Assembly: GCF_000219625.1 (NCBI RefSeq)
Contig: NC_018211.1
Span: 558,001 to 622,000 of the forward strand
Reading direction: 5' to 3'
DNA length: 64,000 nt
From: Zymoseptoria tritici IPO323
Lineage: Eukaryota; Ascomycota; Dothideomycetes; Mycosphaerellales; Mycosphaerellaceae
Numbering within the stretch: the first letter of the stretch is position 1; each line of letters starts with the position of its first letter. A program made the translations under genes and the position numbers. A model generated the notes under the pieces. That model saw nothing but the letters and a program-made list of their open reading frames with translations, made no database searches and had not been told where the DNA came from. Shown piece by piece: positions 1-12,007 of the stretch.

Positions 1-2580
1 AAGGAGACCGTACCTTAAATCTAGTTAATACCGCGATTCTCCTCGACTATGCGGCTAACTATAAGGTCGATATACTTAAAGGTAGTGTTGTCGCCCTTCT
101 TAGTGCTTTTAGCGTAGTATAGGTACGACACTAGCCGGTGCTTATAGTTACCTCGCAGAAGAATATATAGTAGCTAGTATAAAATGTCCTAGCGGATAAG
201 CTGCTAGATCTAAGAGTAGTATATCGTACGAAGCTATCCGTAGTTAGGCTAGCTATTAATTTCGCGCTAATGCTATAAGTACATATCTATTTCCTTATTG
301 TTGTTTGTTTGTTTGTTCTATTTACGTCCTTTTGGAGTCTATAACTATGTAGGACGGCCTTGCAAGCAAGGCAGTAGATCTATTTACAATTAAATTCTTT
401 TAGTATTCTTTAACCTTAGGGGAAACCCCGTACCTAAGGCAATGCTAAAGGACTTTAAACAAATGCAAGACAAAGGAAATCGAACGAGTGTCGTTGTCTG
501 TTGTCTGCAGCTAGGGCTGCAGAATTTTCGTGCCAAGCTTTTTGTAGAATTTTCAGCGGATCCTTCCGCTTCGCACACACGCTGCGAATTCGAAAGAGAT
601 GCAGCGCAAGGCGATACAGCGCAAAGGCGCAAAAAGCAGCTGTCCAACTCGCTGCCTTCTCTTGTCCTCAATACGCCTTTGTGGAACTATATGCCGCTTC
701 CAAACGTATATAGCTACGTAGGTTGATCGTAGAGTTGTGGATTCCACCGACTGTTCCAGCTCTTTAAAGTGCTTCGGTTCGGATTTCGAGGAGGTGCGCG
801 TATAGGGCAGAGTGGACTGCTTCTTTCTTCTTCTGTTTGTAGCGTAGAGGGCTATTCGTTCGAATCGTGCTGTCGTTCTGTAGCTTGTGTTTCAATAGGA
901 GGCGTGCCTCCAGGTCGTATTTGTTCGAATCGTGCTGTTGTTCTGTTGTAGCTCGTGTTTCGAGGCGGATTTCGAGAAGGATTTCGGGCGGATTCGAGAG
1001 GTTTTCGAGGAGGTTTCTTCCAGACTGTCTTAGTTTCCCTTCCAAGGAAGGTACTTACGACGGCCACCGCGTGAAGGTGCAGTCTGTTCGGCCGTCTCTA
1101 TTTCCTTATTAATAATCTTATAAAGGGCCTTATCCTGTCCGATCTACGCGAAGAGGGGAATATTAAGCGTACTATTTCTCTTAAACTCGTGCTCCTAACC
1201 GGGCGTTAAGTATATCGCTTAGCGAGCCTTGTTAAAGAAGCCGTTAAAGTTAAGCTAGCCGAGTTCTCTACGTAGGACGTTATTGTCGAAGCGGTACGGC
1301 CTAAGGAAGTCCGATAGTCGAGACGGACGAGTATCCTTAAACTACATCTTATACGTCTCGGAACCTATCTTTAGCTAGCTAAGCTTATACGTATCGTACT
1401 TAAGGATAGTAAGCCTAAAGAGCGTGTTGTTCTTTACTATTACATTCCCGGTCTTTACCTTAATTCCGAAGTATCGAAGTAGGTCCCTTACATAATTGTA
1501 GCATAGGAACGTGCACTTATCCTTTAGCTTTATACTGTCCGGATATAGTAGCTATAGGCATCGAAATAGCTAGTTCGGGGTAGCAAGACGTTACGAAAGC
1601 AGGAGCTTCCTTAGGCTATTAATCGTAGCGATAATTTAAGGTAAGGCGTCCTTACAATTATAGGTCGTGTTCGTAGGTTCCGTAATAGGGATGCCGAGAG
1701 CGATCTGTATTTTAGTTACTGCCTAACTTACTAAGCGAGCCCTTCCCGTAGTACGAATAATAGGAGTCGAGTAGATACTCCCTCCGAGACTAGGGCTAGA
1801 AACGGATCTGCCGGAGTATAGTATTTAGGGGCGGCCGGAGCTACTCTCGGAAGGGGTACCGCGTATAGGAAGACTACCGAGATTAGCTAGCTTTTCCTTA
1901 GTTTTAGACCGAGTGCTTATAGCGGGAGGTGCTTCGATCTGCTTCTAAGTGTTAGATCTAGACGCAATTTCCTTCTCCTTTCCCTTAGGCTTATAGGGCA
2001 CTATCTACCTACGACTATCTATACGCCGGTTATACGTATTACGTATAATATTAATTTGCTCCTATATAGGGCGATCGATTCCTCCTACTTTAGCGACTGT
2101 AGCGAAGTCCTTAGTAGTATACTTAGTCCCTATCGGATCCGAATAACCCTATCCTACGCCCTAACTATACTGACGAATGTATTCTCGTAAAACAAGTATA
2201 GCTACTATCGTACCCTTATCGGACTACGTGCTATACTTCGAAGGTAGCCTTCGAATCTCTTTTACTATATTCTCGGATTTGTATACGTATTACCTTAGTT
2301 CCGGGTTTGCATCTATTACCTCCTGTCCCTATTCTTTTGTAAGGGCCTCGTAAATGCCCTTCTTACGGTTGCGGGTCCTCCTACTATCCGTAGCTACCTA
2401 CACTAGCCTCGGATAAGTAGCTGCAATACTGTCCTATCTAGTAATCTTCCCGGTTCCTAAGGTAATAGGGACCCGGTTTATCCGTACGAAATCCTATATA
2501 CCTACTACAAACTCTGCTACTTTTTCTAATCCTAATTCTAAGGTATTAACGATATCTAACACTACTCGCTTGCGGTCCGT
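1..2580 (-). pseudogene. Unrecognised long protein remnant, possibly JmjC/2OG-oxygenase-like at its C-terminal end
   Basis: One minus-strand frame reads as protein from about 2580 to 1111. It resumes from 285 to 1 once the S1 insertion and one copy of its TSD are removed. The only breaks are TAG/TAA codons of the RIP type. The right half is rich in charged and Ser/Thr/Pro residues. The left end reads KGDNTTFKYID...RIVEENRGIN; undoing one His to Tyr change would give an HxD motif as in iron-binding JmjC-type oxygenases, and the wording resembles a multicopy fungal family I remember only loosely. No start codon is assigned and the end lies outside the window. It could instead be the gag of another retroelement. 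The coding character is well supported, the family is not. Confidence 0.4.
300..1096 (-). mobile_element. Non-autonomous LINE-dependent element, copy S1 (797 bp)
   Basis: The element runs right to left. Its 5' end (reverse complement ACGGCCGAACAGACTGCACC) is near 1095 and its 3' (AAAC)n tail appears as TTTG repeats from 300. It is flanked by a 14-bp TSD, TCTATTTCCTTATT, at 286-299 and 1097-1110. About 150 bp at the 3' end match the LINE 3' UTR in this window, including two hairpins and the AGGACGTAAATGGA block before the tail. The interior is unrelated to the LINE and no convincing ATG ORF is present. S2 begins at the same 5' sequence, so both look full length. CA/TG dinucleotides are far more common here than in the surrounding sequence, so it is probably a late arrival. 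Confidence 0.85.
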
Positions 2581-3320
2581 TTCTAGTATGCTCTTAAGGA
2601 GACTCTCGAGTTTTCCTAGCTCTCTAGTGTTCTACGTAGTCGAGAAGGCTATACGCATTTCTTTATTATTTGTTAAGAGTGCGCTCCGGAGGCGAGCTAG
2701 GATATTGTCTATGTCGGTAGTAGTATACGCAGTTGCGCTCGTTATTAAGGTATATTATATGCGCTTAGTACGCTCGTATCGTTTCGAAGCTATTTTTGCG
2801 CTAATGCGCTCGGTTAGTATATATATTGTATACGCTCGGCGCGCTCGGTATTGTTTTACGCTAATGCGCTCGGTTAGTAAGTATATCGAGGGGGGGGATA
2901 TAAGGAGATAGGAAAGAAAGAAGATGTAGTAGATGTTATAGGGGAGTCGGAGGTATAGAGAAGATTAAGGCTATTAAGTAGGGCGAGTAGGTAGAAAGCG
3001 GGTCCCTTACTTGTTCGTAAATTGTATGCGTACTTATACTCGTAATTGTTAGAAGAGCTCGTAATTATTAGGAAAGGCCTATAATTGTTATGTCGGTAAT
3101 TGTTGTATCGGTAATTATTACGTCGGTAATTGTTACGTCGGTAATTATTGCGCACGTAGGTGCTCGCATTAGTAGTCTCGTAATTGTAGCAGAATATACA
3201 TAATTGTCTAGAAAAAGGCAGCCTAGCCCCTAAATGTCCGAAAGGGCGACTAAGCTTTATAAATTATAACTCCCTCCCCTTTAGGGTAGAGAACGTATGT
3301 TTAGTACGCTCTTCGTAAAT
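2581..3320. repeat. Noncoding interval with short local repeats
   Basis: No coding frame is convincing here. A 25-bp block containing GCTAATGCGCTCGGTTAGTA occurs at about 2795-2820 and again at 2853-2879. CGTAATTG-like blocks are scattered from 3010 to 3490. The interval lies between the unrecognised remnant and Gypsy-1 and may hold degraded LTR sequence, but I found no matching partner on the other side of Gypsy-1. Confidence 0.4.
3081..3155. repeat. 15-bp minisatellite, five units
   Basis: Five consecutive 15-bp units follow the pattern GTAATT(G/A)TT(A/G)(C/T)GTCG. The open minus-strand frame through them, with an NNYRR period, is a by-product of the repeat because 15 is a multiple of 3. 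Confidence 0.85.
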
Positions 3321-3358
3321 GTTTACTAGACCCCTTCTTCTAAATAGTCTAGCAAATA
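3321..3358. repeat. Imperfect palindrome, copy a
   Basis: GTTTACTAGAC and AGTCTAGCAAAT are separated by about 15 bases. This is one of six dispersed copies of a GTTTNCTAGAC...GTCTAGGAAAC inverted motif in and around Gypsy-1. Confidence 0.6.
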
Positions 3359-3661
3359 ACTAGGCCTATCCGGTAGCACTAGCCTTTAAAAGATGTCCGC
3401 CGGCAGGAGGCAATAACAATAGCTACTCGCTCGTAATTGTATGCGTAAATTTGCTCGTAAACGTCCTTCGTAAATGCGCTAGTAATTATAGTACGGAAGG
3501 TTTAGCGGTGTCGGTCTATTAGATAGATAGCGGCGGCGAGGACGGAGATAAGGTCGTGCCGGGGGAGTCTTGTTATAGGCGAAAAGAGCTCCCTTTAACA
3601 TAAAGAAATATATATGTCTCTTTAGGTAATAATAATGTTTGCCCGAGAGAGCGAGCGGAGC

Positions 3662-3688
3662 CTTTACTAGACTACTAGTCTAGAAAAC
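3662..3688. repeat. Imperfect palindrome, copy b
   Basis: CTTTACTAGAC and GTCTAGAAAAC lie almost back to back around a short loop. Same family as the copy at 3721. Confidence 0.6.
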
Positions 3689-3720
3689 AACTATAGTAAG
3701 CCGAGAGCATACGTCGCTAT

Positions 3721-3750
3721 GTTTGCTAGACTATTAGTCTAGGAAACATT
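3721..3750. repeat. Imperfect palindrome, copy c, identical to the one at 11743
   Basis: GTTTGCTAGAC, TATTA and GTCTAGGAAAC form a near-perfect hairpin. This 30-bp sequence is identical to 11743-11772 on the other side of Gypsy-1. The sequences on either side of the two copies do not match, so it is not simply the visible part of a pair of LTRs. Confidence 0.7.
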
Positions 3751-6700
3751 TTAATGCGAATTATAGCCGCACTTAGATTCTTAGGTACTATAATCGTTCT
3801 TCCGGGGATAGCGAGGATTCCCTTACCCCCTATACGATGTTCGGAGGTCCGGGAGCCGGTTCTCTATACTATTTAGCGGTAGGGTCGTCGCCCTAAGGTA
3901 ATGCCGGCTCTTTATCCTTACTCTTAACACTTATAAGCTATTTAGGGTTTAAGTCCCCGCGTATTAGCTTTTCGAGCTTATTAATATGCTTAAGGTAGTC
4001 TATAGGGACTACCCGAAGTATGTCCCTAGACTATATACCTTAGAGCTCTGCCTCGTCTAGCTCTATAATCTTGTAGGTACTAGTATCTAGGCTTATACTT
4101 ATTACTCGGTAAGGCCCCTTCTATCGAAAGGACAGCTTCTCGTAGGTAGACTTTCGCTCGCCTCTTTTTAATAGTACGAGCTGCCCCTTCTTAAGCGGCT
4201 TATTGTCGATATTATAGTTTATATCCTAGTACTCCTTCTAAGCATCTCGTAGCCTACGCTATAGGGCGGTAACTTCTCTAACATCCTTCTTAGAGTAGAA
4301 GATCTGCCTTACTCGAGCGGCTAGTAAGTCTTCGGTCGTACGAACCGCCTTCTAGTTAATCGTTTTCTAAGTATCGTACCGTAGCTTAATAGGTAGGACG
4401 ATATTAAATACATAGAAAAGACTTGCCGGCGTATATCCCGTAGACCTACGAATAGTAGTGTAGTCTGCCTATAGCGCTACGTAGAAAAAGGATCTCTAGC
4501 CCTTTAGCTTACCCTACGTATACTTTAAGAGGACGTCTAGGATGTTAGGATGTCTACGCTCGACTAGACCGTTCGCTTTAGGGTAGTAGGCGGACATACG
4601 ACTAAGGTTTATATCTATTTAAGCTAGTAGTTTAGGCACATCGCCGTAGTTCTTAGGCCCTCTATTAAAGAAGATCCGGTTATAGGCTCTAGTACGTAAG
4701 AAGACGTCCTTAAAAAGAAACTTCGCGACCTACTTTAAGCTTATACCTTAATTCTGCCCCTTGTTTACGATCCTTCCTTCCGGCTATCTAGAGAGAGACT
4801 CCCTAGCTATAATAATGCTTCCGGAGCTATCGATATAAACGACGTCTATATACTACGACTCGCTAATATAGCTATTGTATCTTAGGTATAGTTCCGATAT
4901 ACTTACTAGTCTAGACAATCGAAGAAGATACTTAGGGCACTTTCCGACGAAATCTCGGACCTACTTATATAGTCCCTACTAGTAATACCGACAAGCGATC
5001 TTTATATAGGTCCCTTTACGCCCTCTATAGCCGGAGGTAGGGTCCCTATAGAGGGTACGGATAATCGACTTCTACTCGGACTCCTTATCGATAACTTTAT
5101 ATAGCAGCTTATTAATTCTTTTCTAATACTATAGGTAGCGCTCCCTAACTAGGTAGCGAGATGCCCGTTTCTTAAAGGTATACTAGCTGTTCCTGTTTAC
5201 TCCTACCGGTCGTCGAAGGGTTAGGAGGTAGTATATTACATTACGGTAGAAGTCCGAGAGGAAGCTGTTAATACTATTCCGAACAAGTTCCTCTTCTAGA
5301 GTAGGGGTAATCTCTTCGGCCTCGACACGATTCGCGTATACTATATATAGCGTACTATTAATTATTTCTTCGTAGTCCTACTTATACTCCTCGTCGATAT
5401 TATCGGACTAAGTACGCGGTCGTCGAGACAGCGTATCTATAGTACTATATAGTCGGCCGGGAATATACTTTATATTAAAATTAAATAGTCGTATCTATAA
5501 AAGCTACCTTATTATTACTACGTTAGGCAAGTCGGTTAGTAGTCGGTTTAACTAATAGACTAGAGTATTCGTATCTAGCTCGAGTAGGAAGTAAACACCG
5601 TAGAGATAGTGCTTTAGCTTTTTTAATGCCTTTAAAACACCGAGACACTTAAGTTTCCTAGCATCGAACTTTCGCTCGTTCGGCTTCTAGATACCGCTTT
5701 TATACCGAGATAGGTGTCTTGTCTTATAGTTGTCGACATTTCGTTATATAAGGACTGCTCCGAACCTATCCCCGGATATATTAATAGTAAGGATAATCTG
5801 TCCTCCCGAAACGTAGTCTATAGTCTTAAGAGCCGGTATAGTAACGAGAGCCTTCTTTAATTTCTCTATCGATACGTTATACTCGGCAGTCTAATACTAG
5901 CACATATTAGGCTTTAGTAGATTGTATAGCGGAGCTAATACCTATATATACTTCTTAATCTAGATGCGGAAGTATATAACTACGCCTAGGAATACTCGAA
6001 CCTCCTTAGGGTTGTCTAGAGTAGGCTACTCTATAATCTTAACGACTCGTGCTTTATTAGGGTAACGGCTATGTATATTATAAACGTACCCGACAATTAG
6101 TACCCCTATCGAGAACTATCGCGACTTAAGAGCTAATATAGTAAGTCCGGCTCTTTTAATATCGGTAAGGACTACGTTAAGGTTCGTAATATGTTTAGCA
6201 ACCTAACGTCGGATACCGGGCTCGGTTTCCTCGTTATCGTACGTAGTATGTAGACCTTTAACTCTAATGTCGTCTAGAAAGGGGCGAGCTCGGTAATTTA
6301 TATGCTCCTAAAGGATAGTAGTTATAATCCTTTAGAACTAAGCGACCGAATTCGTTCCGCCTATAGGAATCCCTATGTGCCTAAACAGCCCGAGTAGTAT
6401 ATAAAAGGAGGTAAGGTCCTAATAGTACTCGGCTAGGGGTATCTAGTCGTATCTAGAGAAGAGGTCTATAAGCGAGGTAGTAGTACACCCTACGAAGTCT
6501 ACGGAAAAGGAGTCTACGTCCGGTAGCATATTAGTATCCCTTAGCGTAATACGGTTTACTTCTATAGCTAAGTTAATAAGTCGGTACTTCTTCTCCTCCT
6601 TCTTTTCCTAGATACGCTCCCCTTCCGGTATAGGGTCCTTAGCTTTTAGTAGCTTTAGGTTGTCTAGCTTCTTTTGTACGATAAACTAGGGGTTCCGGTA

Positions 6701-6759
6701 TATACTATAGGATAGCTCGATTACTCTATTACGGGCTCGCTTACTAACTATCTATATTA

Positions 6760-7602
6760 ACGGCCGAACAGACTGCACCTTCACGCGGTGGCCGTCGTAA
6801 GTACCTTCCTCGGAAGGGAAACCAAGACAGTCTGGAAGAAACCTCCTCGAAAACCTCTCGAAATCCGCCCGAAATCCTTCTCGAAATCCGCCTCGAAAGA
6901 AATACAAGCTACAACAGAACAACAGCACGATTCGAACGAACAGCCCTCTACGTTACGAACAAGAAGAAGAAGCAGTCTACTCTATCCTATACGCGCACCT
7001 CCTCGAAATCCGAACCGAAATCGCATGTCCCTTCTCTAGTAGAGACGTCGTTGCCCTCGAAAGGAAGTATACATGCACTTTAAAGAGCTGGAACTCGGTA
7101 GAATCCACAACTCTGCGATCAACCTGCGTAGCTGTATACGTTTGGAAGCGGCATACAGTTCTACAAAGGCATATTGAGGACAAGAGAAGACAGCGAGTTA
7201 GACAGCTGCTTTTGCACTGCTTTTGTACTGCATTTCGAATTTGCAGCGTGCGTACGAAGCGGAAGGATCCGCTGAAAATTCTGCAAAAAGCTTGGCGCAA
7301 AAATTCTGCAGCCCTAGCTGCAGACAACGACACAAAAGCTTGGCGCAAAAATTCTGCAGCCCCAGCTGCAGACAACGACACTCGTTTGATTTCCTCTGTC
7401 TTGCGCTGTTTTAAAGTCCTTCGGCAGATTCTGCTTGCAGGTCCTGCCTTAGGCACGGGGTTTTCCCCTAAGGTTAAAGAATATAAAAGATTTTGATTGT
7501 AAATAGATCTGCTGCCTTGCCTTTAGGGCAAGGCCGTCCTACATAGTCATAGACTCCAAAAGGACGTAAATGGAAGAAACAAACAAACAACAAACAAAAC
7601 AA
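6760..7602 (+). mobile_element. Non-autonomous LINE-dependent element, copy S2 (843 bp)
   Basis: S2 starts ACGGCCGAACAGACTGCACC and ends AGGACGTAAATGGA plus an (AAAC)n tail. It is flanked by a 15-bp TSD, TAACTATCTATATTA, at 6745-6759 and 7603-7617. Its last 150 bp match the LINE 3' UTR. This includes a hairpin, GCCTTGCC-loop-GGCAAGGC at about 7513-7533, in the place where the LINE has GCTGTC-GCGA-GACAGC, and a second stem CGTCCT/AGGACG. The interior shares its sequence with S1 only. Base composition is much less RIP-like than the Gypsy-1 host. It is longer than a typical SINE, and I found no reliable pol III boxes. Confidence 0.87.
7286..7381 (+). repeat. Two 48-bp tandem units inside S2
   Basis: AAAAGCTTGGCGCAAAAATT starts at 7286 and again at 7334. 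The units differ at one or two bases. S1 has a single unit, so the duplication is specific to S2. The length is a multiple of 3, but the frame through it has no supported start. Confidence 0.85.
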
Positions 7603-8256
7603 TAACTATCTATATTACTACCTTCTCGAGGGCTACGGGGATAGGGAAGTTCTTACACTACTAGGCCTTATACTAAATCGTACGGATCTCTACTAGTAGG
7701 GAAACATCCTCGTTAAGGCGACCGATATATAAGAAATCCTAAGTAAGAGACTTCTCTCGTCGGAAGAGATAGGTATAAAAAAGCTCGAGTTCCTTCGGCT
7801 TTAGTTCGATCGTAGTCTTAAAGCTATTTATACGTTTAGGGGTAAGTCTCGAGCCCTTCTCGATGTCGGAAAACTTAGGGATAAGGTACTTGTTGTCCTA
7901 GGGGTGCGTACTCGGTGCGAGTTTAGCCTTATTTTTAAGACATCTCCGCCGCTAGTTAAAAGTACTACTAGGGGGCTTACTACTAGTGTCGTAAATACTA
8001 CTATTAACGGGTCTAATCTTGTCCGCCTTACGTTTGTATATAATATATATATTCGGAGCGGATCCTACCTCCTATTCCGCTTTACGCTAGAGGTAATCTA
8101 ACTAGAGAATATCCGCCTACTTAATAAGTAGCGACGCTACTCGAGCTTATAAGGTAGTTTCCTAGACTGTACCTAAGGGATTAAGGGTATATTTTGTCGA
8201 GGTAATAGTCTAGAACTCCTCCTAAGCCCTTACTTTATCCTAGGTGCTAAGGAAAT

Positions 8257-8284
8257 GTTTACTAGACCTAAGGTCCAGGAAAGG
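8257..8284. repeat. Imperfect palindrome, copy f, inside Gypsy-1
   Basis: GTTTACTAGAC is followed after a short loop by GTCCAGGAAA. It is a weaker copy of the motif at 3321, 3721 and 12008. Confidence 0.45.
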
Positions 8285-9999
8285 TTTCGGGTCGACTTCG
8301 ACTAGTAGTCTCGTTCCGGACGACTATAAGTAATCCTCCGGATAGTTAAATAATACTACCGCGTTACCGGGATGTCGGTAGCCTACTCGTTTCCCGACTC
8401 CTCGGGCTTAGTTATATAAAATGCCTCGGTCGGACTATACCTATCTCCGTATCCCTTAACTCTAGTAAAGGTAATCGTTATTCTATCCGGTATCGCGATT
8501 ATATACTCGAGGGACCCGTCGTCGTAGTTTATAGATCTAAGCCGCACCTGTCTAGTCTATAGTCGGCCGAGAAGGAAAGGTATAGTCCGTATAATAAGAA
8601 ACGACGAGTAGATAAGAACTCCTATAACCTCGATCGGTACCTACTCTACAATACCTAGGAAATCTGCATAGCTACTAACCGTATTTATCTATATTAGCCG
8701 GTAGGTGCGTATACTAATACCCGCTCGCTTTACCGTAGACTAGCTTATAATGTTCCCTTTAGATCCCTCATTAATTATAGCACGACGCTCCCTATGTCGT
8801 TTTAGACTAATAATGTATTCTATAATAGGCGAGGGTATAATAATATAGTCCCGGTCGTTAAAGGACAACCTCGCGTCCTTAGGGTCTTCGTACAGGTCCT
8901 ATATTAGCCTCGGGGGCATCGTAACATATAGCTCCTTAACTATAGGACCGAGGAAAGTAGGGTTATCGTCTTCTATCTCTTCTACGAACCTATTACGTAT
9001 ATAAAATCTAGAGGGTAGGATATACTTAGCGGTAGCACTACTAAGTTTAAACTCGACTCGTACCCCGTAAGAACGAAGCGGCTCGTCTATATCGTACTAG
9101 TATGCTATAGTAGTAGCAATGTTGTCCTCCTTAATAATAATCGACAGCCCGGCTTCCTTAGTAGCTATTACGAAGTCTTCTTAGTTCCGAGTATAGCGCT
9201 TAAGAAGTCCCCTAGCTACTATAGGCGAGGTAGCGAGAAGCTCCCTAATAGGGATATTAGACGGCTGCGCTAGTATCCTGTCGAGTAGCACTTTTTCTAT
9301 ATTAAGCTACTCTCGAAGGTAAATGTCCCTTCTCTACGTACCCTTTCTAGTTGTAGTAGGCTTCTAGTTCTTCTTTTTCTTTAGTAGCGGGGGGTTAACA
9401 AAGCCCTAAGAAGGAGGGGTAGGATCTAGATCTATGCTTCTAGTAGGGTCCTAGGTCTAGCTGTCGTTTACGGACTGCGGCTAGTTACTAGTGTTAAATA
9501 TACTATTACTAGTAAGAGTGCCCTATATCGACTACGAGCCTTCTTCGACTACCTTTATATACTCTTCTATATTAGGGATCTTGCAGGCATCGATCTTAAT
9601 AGACACTATCTTCTTTAGCTTTATAATACGGCTAGTATTATTGCTCGGCTTAGTAGCTAGCTCCTTTCCCTTAGTCGTACTCGTTAGCCTAGTCGTAGTG
9701 TTCGTAGACAGAGAGTTAGTACAGATCTAATTTATATAGGGGGCACGAGGGTCTCGCTTATTAATATACACTAGATTATTAGGAACCGTACTTCTAGCGA
9801 CGATGTTGCACTAGTTTCTATTTATGTTCGTCGCTAGTGCGGGTCCTATAGGGGGACCTAAGCCTTAGCCTAGGTAACTAGGTTAAGCTAGTAATAAGGG
9901 TGCCGATTTTAAGGTCGGTAGAATAGGGCTAGGAACAAGCGCCGGGTTAAGAGGTGTACTCGGTATACGTATCCGAGGAGCAAAGGCAGCTATAGGTAG

Positions 10000-11595
10000 T
10001 TTATAAGCTAGCTAGTACTTCTTAGTATCCTCGAGATTCGCATTAGTAGGCTAAGTAATAGCCCTTCCCTATGCTTTCTCGATAGCGGGAGCTATTATCC
10101 GGAGCTTAGGCTAATCCGGCTAGTTCCTAAACTGCACCTTTCGTCTATTAATATTACCTTCTCGTCCGATATACTACTTCTTTTTACTGTCGCGGTATGT
10201 CTAGCCCGTACTTAGGAGGTAGTTTATGTACTTACATTCTTAAATACTATAGCCGGGTTTAAAGTAATAAAAGCATATATACTTAGAGGCTTCCTAGTAG
10301 AAGGGGTTCGAGCTACTAGACGACTAATAGGGCACTAGTCTAGGTCTAGCGATATTATACGAGTAGTACTCGGGAGAATTAGGGGTGTTATTAGTATATA
10401 GCGTAGCTATATAAGACTTCGGAAAGTCTCTAGGTAGATTAATAGCTATACGTGCACTTCTTTTAGCTCTTGTATGCTTAATCTTAGTAATAGTTATCTT
10501 AGAAAGCTTTTTAGACAGGTCCTCTATATCCGGCAGCTTCTCTTTTAGTACGCGTAACGACTAGACTCTATCGTTCGATATATCTAGCTTCGGATACCTC
10601 TTCTTAGTCTAGTTAATAAGCTAGCTAGTAACCTAGCTCTTGCCCTTACCGTATAACTCCTAGTAAGCTATGCGGCTTGTAACGTACTTAAGTGTTACAT
10701 CGTATAATAGAGGAAGCTAAGTATAGGAGGCTAGGTTCGAGACGTCTACTTCGAGCTTGTTTATAATTTCCTGCCCTACTTCGGAGGGCAAGCCTTTAAG
10801 GAAGAGGTAGTATCGAGCGACTTCGTTACACTATTTAAGAGGTATCCTTTTCGAGACTGCTTTAAATATTATAACATACTAACGTAGGTTATCCTTCTGT
10901 CCGGAGACATCCTAGACTCTTTCCTTTACGTATAGCTCTTCGAGGAAAGGGAGGCTATACTTATATACCTAGCTATTATAGTACCGATAATAGGAAAGAG
11001 CCTCTTCCTTAAAAGCTTCGTAGTTTTCGCTATCGAAGCCTAAAAGACTCTCGAGCTAAGCTCGAATATCCGGCACTGAGTATTAAGTAGCAAGTCGGAT
11101 CCTTTCCCTATTAGGAGTGCGTAATCCTTTAAAGTACGAATCGAAGAAGTCGGCTATAGTCTAGAAGAAAGTTAAGGCATCCCTACCGTCGAAGGATAGA
11201 GTACTAGGCTCTCTAGGGAAGGGTACGCGACTACGGTAAGTAGGGGCTCTATTATTATAAGTAGCCGCGGTAAGGGTAGTAATAAGATCTACGATGTTTA
11301 TGTTAGTAGGCTAGGGAGCAGGAACTATACTATAGGTCGCTATAGTAGCAATCCCTTTAGCTTAAGGGAGAGCCTTATTAGTCGACCCTTTAGTCGAATT
11401 AGTCATAAAGCGAGCTACTAGAATCCTATTGCTATCGCGGAAGGCGCGAGTATCGGAAGGTGCCTAGATAGGGCTATTAGTTCCGGAAGCCTCGCCGGTA
11501 CTTAGGGTATTACGGAGAATCTCCGAGGGAGTATTAAGATAGCTACGACGGGAGGGTCCGTCCGGGCCGTTATTAGGAGTGTTATTAGAAGGCAT
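10000..11595 (-). pseudogene. gag: Gypsy-1 gag
   Basis: The minus-strand ATG at 11595-11593 opens MPSNNTPNNGPDGPSRRSYL, and the frame continues with only TAG/TAA breaks. A capsid-like region follows (for example GRDALTFF, SYFKGL and ELYVKERV) and then a CX2CX4HX4C knuckle at 10234-10275, read as CFYYFKPGYSI*EC. In that knuckle the second Cys and the His have become Tyr and one Gln has become a stop. Gag coats the RNA in the particle and the knuckle binds nucleic acid. The left boundary with pol is approximate because the frame carries on. Confidence 0.75.
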
Positions 11596-11742
11596 CGTAA
11601 TAGCGATGTGTAGCTTAGTATCGCAAATAGGGAAATAGGAAGTAAGGAGTATAGATGCGTATTCGGAAGGCGTATAGGAAAAGGTTAGTAAGTCGTCGTT
11701 AATACCGGGGCGGCGGGAGTAGGCTATTTAAAGCTCTCGAGG

Positions 11743-11772
11743 GTTTGCTAGACTATTAGTCTAGGAAACATT
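11743..11772. repeat. Imperfect palindrome, copy d, identical to the one at 3721
   Basis: This 30-bp sequence is identical to 3721-3750 and lies 150 bp upstream of the Gypsy-1 gag start. Confidence 0.7.
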
Positions 11773-12007
11773 GTTGCTACTAGTAGTGCACTATAGCTAA
11801 TTATGCCGTTTATATATAGTCTAGGGCTATATTCGATAGTCTCCTTAGTACGGGCAGGGTATAATCGTACGTTCCGGGCAAGTAGAACGGCTAAGTATCT
11901 AGAAACTCGAGAATAAGGCGGGATCGCTTCTCGTACGGTATAAAAGAGTCTAGGGTAGGGGAATAAGGACTAGGGATGCGTCTAGGGTCCGTAGCTCGGT
12001 ATTATTT

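Larger units (their letters stand above)
3790..10000 (-). pseudogene. pol: Gypsy-1 pol (reverse transcriptase, RNase H, integrase)
   Basis: The minus strand reads as a long broken Pol. The reverse transcriptase catalytic box is FLDDI at 6266-6280, preceded by a segment with RHIGIPIGGTNSVA. The integrase end reads GPYRV at 4104-4118, the GPY/F signature, followed by LDTSTYKIIELDEAEL and a Pro-rich tail ending near 3800. No chromodomain is seen, unlike Gypsy-2 and Gypsy-3. S2 splits the frame at 6760. I did not locate a DTG protease box with confidence. Confidence 0.7.
3790..11595 (-). mobile_element. Gypsy-1: RIP-degraded Gypsy-type retrotransposon, gag-pol internal region
   Basis: Reading right to left, a Gag with a CCHC knuckle is followed by reverse transcriptase, RNase H and integrase regions and a GPY/F-type end. 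This is the Metaviridae (Gypsy) order. S2 interrupts the reverse transcriptase at 6760-7602 with a clean TSD. LTRs could not be delimited: the regions left of 3790 and right of 11600 share only a 30-bp palindrome. In-frame stops occur every few tens of codons, so no product is possible. Confidence 0.85.

Noticed and set aside
850..950. Pol III B-box-like TTCGAATC in S1 and S2
   Set aside because: It lies on the wrong strand for the element and no A box is found, so a tRNA-derived SINE is not supported.
1..2580. Starship-type tyrosine recombinase (DUF3435)
   Set aside because: None of the expected recombinase stretches could be read in the minus-strand frame.
3081..3155. CRISPR array
   Set aside because: The units are contiguous 15-bp repeats without spacers. 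The other tandem arrays also lack spacers, and the context is fungal.
6788..7039. An 83-codon frame at the 5' end of S2 (also in S1)
   Set aside because: It starts at GTG, not ATG, and is not kept at full length between the copies.
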